NCBI RefSeq assembly: GCF_023008585.1
Contig: NZ_CP095390.1
Coordinates: 930,001 to 994,000 of the forward strand
Direction of reading: 5' to 3'
Origin: Natribaculum breve
Lineage (GTDB): Archaea > Halobacteriota > Halobacteria > Halobacteriales > Natrialbaceae
Length of the DNA: 64,000 bases
The translations under genes and the position numbers were made by a program. Within the stretch, counting starts at the first letter, position 1. Each line of letters starts with the position of its first letter. Under the pieces are notes generated by a model, which did no database searches, had not been told where the DNA came from, and saw only the letters and a list, made by a program, of their open reading frames with translations. Positions 60,532-64,000 of this stretch are shown piece by piece.

Positions 60532-60620
60532 CGCGAGGTCACCGCCCGGGGGACGCCGTCGTCCTCGTGTGCAGTCCTCTCGCGCCGCCTCGAGACGCGA
60601 CGAACACGTAACGAATTCAT
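60528..60620 (-). CDS. 30-aa leader mini-ORF upstream of uspA
   Basis: Starts MNSLRVRRVSRRRERTAH. Its TGA overlaps the UspA ATG (ATGA, 60528-60531); GGTGA about 10 bases earlier is a possible SD. The coding strand has TTTATC at 60648-60653, about 30 bases before its start, so it too would be the leaderless first cistron. No homology. Confidence 0.4.
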   Translation of the reverse strand: MNSLRVRRVSRRRERTAHEDDGVPRAVTSR

Positions 60621-60647
60621 GCTGGGCGAGGGTTCGGCCTCGAGTGT

Positions 60648-60653
60648 GATAAA
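60648..60653 (-). promoter_or_regulatory. TATA box of the leader-uspA transcript
   Basis: Plus-strand gataaa, read on the minus strand as TTTATC, 28-33 bases before the leader-ORF start at 60620. Bases 60654-60763 hold no gene. Confidence 0.45.
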
Positions 60654-60763
60654 CCCGCGTCGACTCGAGCGCGCCGGAAGGGAGACCGGGGCGAGATAAC
60701 GCCTGCTGTAAGTCGTCACCGAAGACCCGCGAGCTGTCTGCGGTTGCTCCGGAAAACGGTTTA

Positions 60764-61732
60764 TCAGGGCAGCACCTGGTTCTCGAGGCCGTCCGTCTCG
60801 TCGGTCTCGCGAATCCGGCGGACGTTCTCGGCGACGATGTCGGCCAGCCGTTCGTAGTACTTCGGCGTGTGTCCGGCGTTGTGCGGCGTGATCTGGACGT
60901 TCTCGAACGTCCACAGCGGGTGATCTTCGGGCAGCGGTTCGGGATCGGTGACGTCGAGAGAGGCCCCGCGTATCCAGTTCGACCGCAGCGCCTCAACGAG
61001 CGCGTCGGTGTCGACGACGGGTCCGCGAGCGACGTTCACGAGCACCGACTCCGGCGGCAGCGTGACGAACGCCTCGCGGTCGATCAATCCGCGCGTCGCG
61101 TCCGTCAGCGGGCACGCGAGCACGAGGTAATCCGTTCGCGCGAGCGCGTCGTGGACGGCGTCGTCGTCGAAGCCGATCACCTCGTCGGTCGGTCCACCCT
61201 TCTCGGGGGTGTACCGGACGCCGATCGTCTCCACGCCGAAGGGCTCGAGGCGCTCGACGACCGCCCGCCCGATCGCGCCGAGTCCGACCACCGTGACGGT
61301 CGATCCCTGGAGTTCGTGAGCCTGGTAGTGGCGCCACTCCCGGCGTCGCTGTCGGCGCGCGCCCACGTGGAACCGACGGGTGAACGAGAGGATCGCCCCG
61401 AGGACGTGCTCGCCCATGTTCGGCCCGTGGACGCCCGAGGCGTTCGTCACCGTGACGCCCCGTTCCCGGAGGCGCTCGAGCGGGAGGTGACCCGTCCCCG
61501 CGTAGGCACACGCGAAGACCTCGAGGTCGGCGGCGGTCTCGAGCAGCTCCTCCTCGAGAGTCATGCCGGTGACGAACCGCGCGTCCCGGATCGCCTCGCG
61601 CTCCTCGGCGGGCGTCCGTGCGAGGCGAACGTCCGTCTCGGGCAGTCGCTCTCTGATCGCCGCTGCGTACTCCTCGACTGGCGTTCCGTGCGTCCCCTTG
61701 CGGAGCACGAGGACGTCGAACTCGTCGGCCAT
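60764..61732 (-). CDS. D-2-hydroxyacid dehydrogenase (NAD-dependent)
   Basis: 322 aa from the ATG at 61732 (MADEFDVLVLRKGTHGTP). NAD motif VTVVGLGAIGRAVVERL (~153-170), catalytic Arg in LVNVARGPVVDTDALVEAL, Glu in DVTDPEPLPEDHPLW and His in ITPHNAGHTPKYYE. The family includes phosphoglycerate and hydroxypyruvate dehydrogenases; the substrate is not readable here. Confidence 0.88.
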   Translation of the reverse strand: MADEFDVLVLRKGTHGTPVEEYAAAIRERLPETDVRLARTPAEEREAIRDARFVTGMTLEEELLETAADLEVFACAYAGTGHLPLERLRERGVTVTNASGVHGPNMGEHVLGAILSFTRRFHVGARRQRRREWRHYQAHELQGSTVTVVGLGAIGRAVVERLEPFGVETIGVRYTPEKGGPTDEVIGFDDDAVHDALARTDYLVLACPLTDATRGLIDREAFVTLPPESVLVNVARGPVVDTDALVEALRSNWIRGASLDVTDPEPLPEDHPLWTFENVQITPHNAGHTPKYYERLADIVAENVRRIRETDETDGLENQVLP

Positions 61733-61855
61733 GCACGGACACTCGCAACGATCGGGCAAGAATCTGTGGTCCCCGGCGATTCGATTGGCCGTCTGCCGAC
61801 CACGTCTATTCGGTGCGTCTCGAGTGCTCTCGAGCGTCGACTCGCCGTCGGTCCG

Positions 61856-62068
61856 TCACTTGGTCGTGTCGACGCCCGCGGCTTCGTTGATCGGGCACTT
61901 CTGGGTCGTCCCGGTCACGACGAGGATCGCTCCGACAAGAAGCGCTGCGACACCGATCGCGATGCCGACGGCCCAGTAGCCGGTCAGTCCGGCGATTCCG
62001 GCGACGGTGAGGAACGCTCCGACGACGATGCGTGTGGTTCGATCGATCCCGCCCACGTTCTTTTCCAT
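61856..62068 (-). CDS. YgaP-type (DUF2892) small membrane protein
   Basis: 70 aa. Start MEKNVGGIDRTTRIVVGAFL; two hydrophobic helices (~12-35 and ~38-58), then a C-terminal CPINEAAGVDT. The motif NxGxxDRxxR followed by a membrane hairpin is the DUF2892 signature. In bacteria this domain is attached to rhodanese (YgaP); here it is free. Function unknown. Confidence 0.85.
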   Translation of the reverse strand: MEKNVGGIDRTTRIVVGAFLTVAGIAGLTGYWAVGIAIGVAALLVGAILVVTGTTQKCPINEAAGVDTTK

Positions 62069-62225
62069 ACTTACACTCGCTGTACAGCCGATCTTCGCCT
62101 CGAACGGCCAAAAGGGTTCACACGAGTCGACGAAAGCGACTGTCCGCGTGGCCGATTCGGTCGTCGTTCCCGTCGAACGAGAACGGCAGCCAGAACGTTT
62201 GTCCCCGGCCCTCGTACGATCGGGT

Positions 62226-63950
62226 ATGTCGCCACCAGATCCCCACCCGGAAGACGAAGACGAGAGCGTACCGGACGACCTCGAGATCGCACGTGCGGCA
62301 GCGCCCAGCCCGATCTCCGACGTCGCAGCGAAACTCGGGTTCGAGCCGGACGACCTCGAGCGCTACGGCGATCACGTCGCGAAGCCGTCGGTCGACGCGC
62401 TCCAGCGGACGCTCGAGCGCGAAGCGACGGGGAGCCTCGTCCTCGTCACGGCCATGACGCCGACGCCCCAGGGCGAGGGAAAGACCGTCACGACGGTCGG
62501 CCTCGGCCAGGCGCTCGCCAGACGCGGCGAGTCGGCGGCGGTCGCGATTCGCGAGCCCTCTCTCGGCCCCGTCTTCGGCATCAAGGGTGGCGCTGCCGGC
62601 GGCGGCTACTCGCAGGTCCTCCCGATGGAGGACGTCAACCTCCACTTCACCGGTGACATCCACGCGCTCACGTCGGCTCACAACCTCGTCGCCGCCGCGG
62701 TCGACGCACACCTCCACCACGGAGCCGATCCGCCGATCGACTCGCGGTCGGTCACCTGGCCTCGAGCGCTCGACGTCGACGACCGCGCACTCCGGGAGAT
62801 CGTCCTGGGTCTCGGCGGGCAGGCAAACGGCGTCCCGCGGGAAGGCGGCTTCCAGATCACCGCCGCCTCGGAGCTGATGGCGACGCTCGGCCTCGCCGAG
62901 GACTACGCGGACCTGAAGGCGCGCCTCGAGCGCATCGTCGTCGCCTCAGGCCCCGACGGCGACCCCGTCACGGTCGCCGACCTCGAGGTCGCCGGTGCCG
63001 TCGCCGCCCTGCTTCGCGACGCGTTGCGTCCGAACCTCGTCCAGACGATCGAGGGCGTCCCCGCGTTCGTCCACGGCGGCCCGTTCGCCAACATCGCCCA
63101 CGGGACGAACACCGCGATCGCCGACCGCGTCGGACTCGCGGGTGCCGAGTACCTCGTCACCGAGGGCGGGTTCGGCTCGGAACTCGGTGCGGAGAAGTTC
63201 GTCGACGTCGTCACCCGCCAGACGGGGCTCGCACCCGAGGCCGCGGTGCTGGTCGTCACCGTCCGCGCGCTGAAACGCCAGGGGCTGTCGATGTGGCCGA
63301 GCGACGCCGAACGGCTGGCCGAACCCGACGTCGACGCCGCCCTGGACGGCCTCGAGAACGCGCTCGCCCACGTCGAGATCCTCGAGCGCCTCGGGATGCC
63401 GGTCGTCGTCGCGCTCAACCGCTTTCCCCAGGATACAGACGAGGAGGTCGACGCCGTCCTCGAGGCGTTCGCCGAGCGGGGGATTCCGGCCGCCGAATCG
63501 ACGGTTCACCGGGACGGCGGCGAGGGCGGCACGGAACTCGCCCGGCTGGTGACCGACGCCGTCGACGAACCGGGACGGGGACGGCCGCTGTACGACTCGT
63601 CGGCGACGGTCCGCGAGGCGATCGAGACCGTCGCGACCGAGGTCTACGGCGCTCGAGACGTCGAGTACGTCGACTCGGCACCCGACGATCTCGAGCGGAT
63701 CGAACGGCTCGGACTCGAGGAGCTGCCGGTCTGTCTCTCGAAGACGCCGTACTCGCTGTCGGACGACCCCGAACGAACGGGCGTTCCGACCGACTGGACG
63801 CTCACCGTCCGCGAGATTCGGCCGGCGGCCGGCGCGGGCTTTCTCGTCGCGCTCACCGGCGACGTATTGACGATGCCCGGCTTGCCGTCTGACCCCGCCG
63901 CGACGGACGTCGACCTCGAGGCGGACGGGACGATCACCGGGCTGTTCTGA
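62226..63950 (+). CDS. fhs: Formate-tetrahydrofolate ligase
   Basis: 574 aa from the ATG at 62226 (MSPPDPHPEDEDESVPDDL). Activates formate with ATP onto tetrahydrofolate for C1 metabolism and purine synthesis. P-loop TPTPQGEGKTVTTVGLGQAL (~80-100), EPSLGPVFGIKGGAAGGGYSQV, and FANIAHGTNT near the middle are family signatures. Monocistronic. Its stop TGA is also the start of a family C repeat that runs off the window. Confidence 0.95.
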   Translation: MSPPDPHPEDEDESVPDDLEIARAAAPSPISDVAAKLGFEPDDLERYGDHVAKPSVDALQRTLEREATGSLVLVTAMTPTPQGEGKTVTTVGLGQALARRGESAAVAIREPSLGPVFGIKGGAAGGGYSQVLPMEDVNLHFTGDIHALTSAHNLVAAAVDAHLHHGADPPIDSRSVTWPRALDVDDRALREIVLGLGGQANGVPREGGFQITAASELMATLGLAEDYADLKARLERIVVASGPDGDPVTVADLEVAGAVAALLRDALRPNLVQTIEGVPAFVHGGPFANIAHGTNTAIADRVGLAGAEYLVTEGGFGSELGAEKFVDVVTRQTGLAPEAAVLVVTVRALKRQGLSMWPSDAERLAEPDVDAALDGLENALAHVEILERLGMPVVVALNRFPQDTDEEVDAVLEAFAERGIPAAESTVHRDGGEGGTELARLVTDAVDEPGRGRPLYDSSATVREAIETVATEVYGARDVEYVDSAPDDLERIERLGLEELPVCLSKTPYSLSDDPERTGVPTDWTLTVREIRPAAGAGFLVALTGDVLTMPGLPSDPAATDVDLEADGTITGLF

Positions 63951-64000
63951 TAACGATAGCTGTGAGTCTGTACCGCCGCAACCGCGACCCGTCGTGCGGT
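63950..64000. repeat. Palindromic repeat family C, copy 3 (partial, runs off the window)
   Basis: Starts on the A of the fhs TGA stop. The last ~28 bases (ccgccgcaaccgcgacccg...gcggt) align with copy 2 at exactly the same distance from the start; the first 16 agree at 9 positions. The second half is not in the window. Confidence 0.65.

Overview
The window is chromosomal DNA of an extremely halophilic archaeon (class Halobacteria; gene set and style suggest Natrialbales or a close relative). The signs are high GC, very acidic Asp/Glu-rich proteins, TATA-type promoters with mostly leaderless starts, a C-less archaeal informational set (TFS, S17e, Cbf5, EF-1A, XPB/Bax1), Tat-dependent secretion (RR signals with a lipobox) and bacterio-opsin-activator-type HTH regulators. 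Nearly all of it is dense chromosome; one short stretch (about 44.9-48.4 kb) is a mobile or defence island.

Layout. 1-9 kb: end of a cytochrome oxidase subunit II gene, two paralogous APC transporter-UspA fusions with a UspA and an amphi-Trp protein, a conserved protein, adenylate kinase and a pilin-like secreted protein. 9.7-12.2 kb: the end of the ribosomal-protein/secY neighbourhood (DUF106/EMC3-like insertase, cmk, cbf5). 12.3-22.7 kb: a catabolic and import cluster (acyl-CoA synthetase, HTH regulator, DsrE protein, thiolase plus Zn-ribbon/OB partner, and a complete Liv-type ABC importer) in which very small cistrons are wedged between the large ones. 22.7-31 kb: metallophosphoesterase, PPOX, DUF502, a divergent FtsZ/tubulin, an MBL hydrolase and a putative nucleotide-modification protein. 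31.4-38.7 kb: ilvD, a beta-RFAP-synthase-like GHMP enzyme, TFS, PEP carboxylase and a MoxR ATPase. 38.8-39.5 kb: tRNA-Ser(CGA) followed by serial duplications of its own 3' end. 39.7-44.7 kb: a Tat beta-helix protein, citramalate/isopropylmalate synthase, hpt and DUF192.

44.9-48.4 kb is the accessory island. It is a translationally overlapping cassette of a zinc-ribbon protein, a 104-aa protein, a small RuvC-only TnpB-like nuclease and a Cas7/RAMP-like protein cut off by an IS630-type insertion, beyond which lies the tail of a different TnpB with its right-end hairpin. I read this as the broken remnant of a haloarchaeal derived class 1 CRISPR-like system (HRAMP type) without an array. 48.7-64 kb returns to core genes: an RNA m5C methyltransferase with a PUA partner, UspA, EF-1A, Bax1 and XPB, a Na+/H+ antiporter, rps17e-asd, a dehydrogenase, and formate-tetrahydrofolate ligase.

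Two themes run across the window. First, three families of short palindromic repeats (80, 110 and 82 bp) recur; several begin exactly on the last A of a stop codon. Second, many genes are preceded by tiny ORFs whose stop overlaps the next start (ATGA, GTGA or TAATG); five of those that begin a transcript lie about 27-33 nt from a TATA box and so would be leaderless first cistrons. An extreme case is a 50-bp tandem repeat in which each unit is a 17-codon mini-cistron chained by ATGA overlaps. All functional assignments come from reading motifs by eye; no database search was run.
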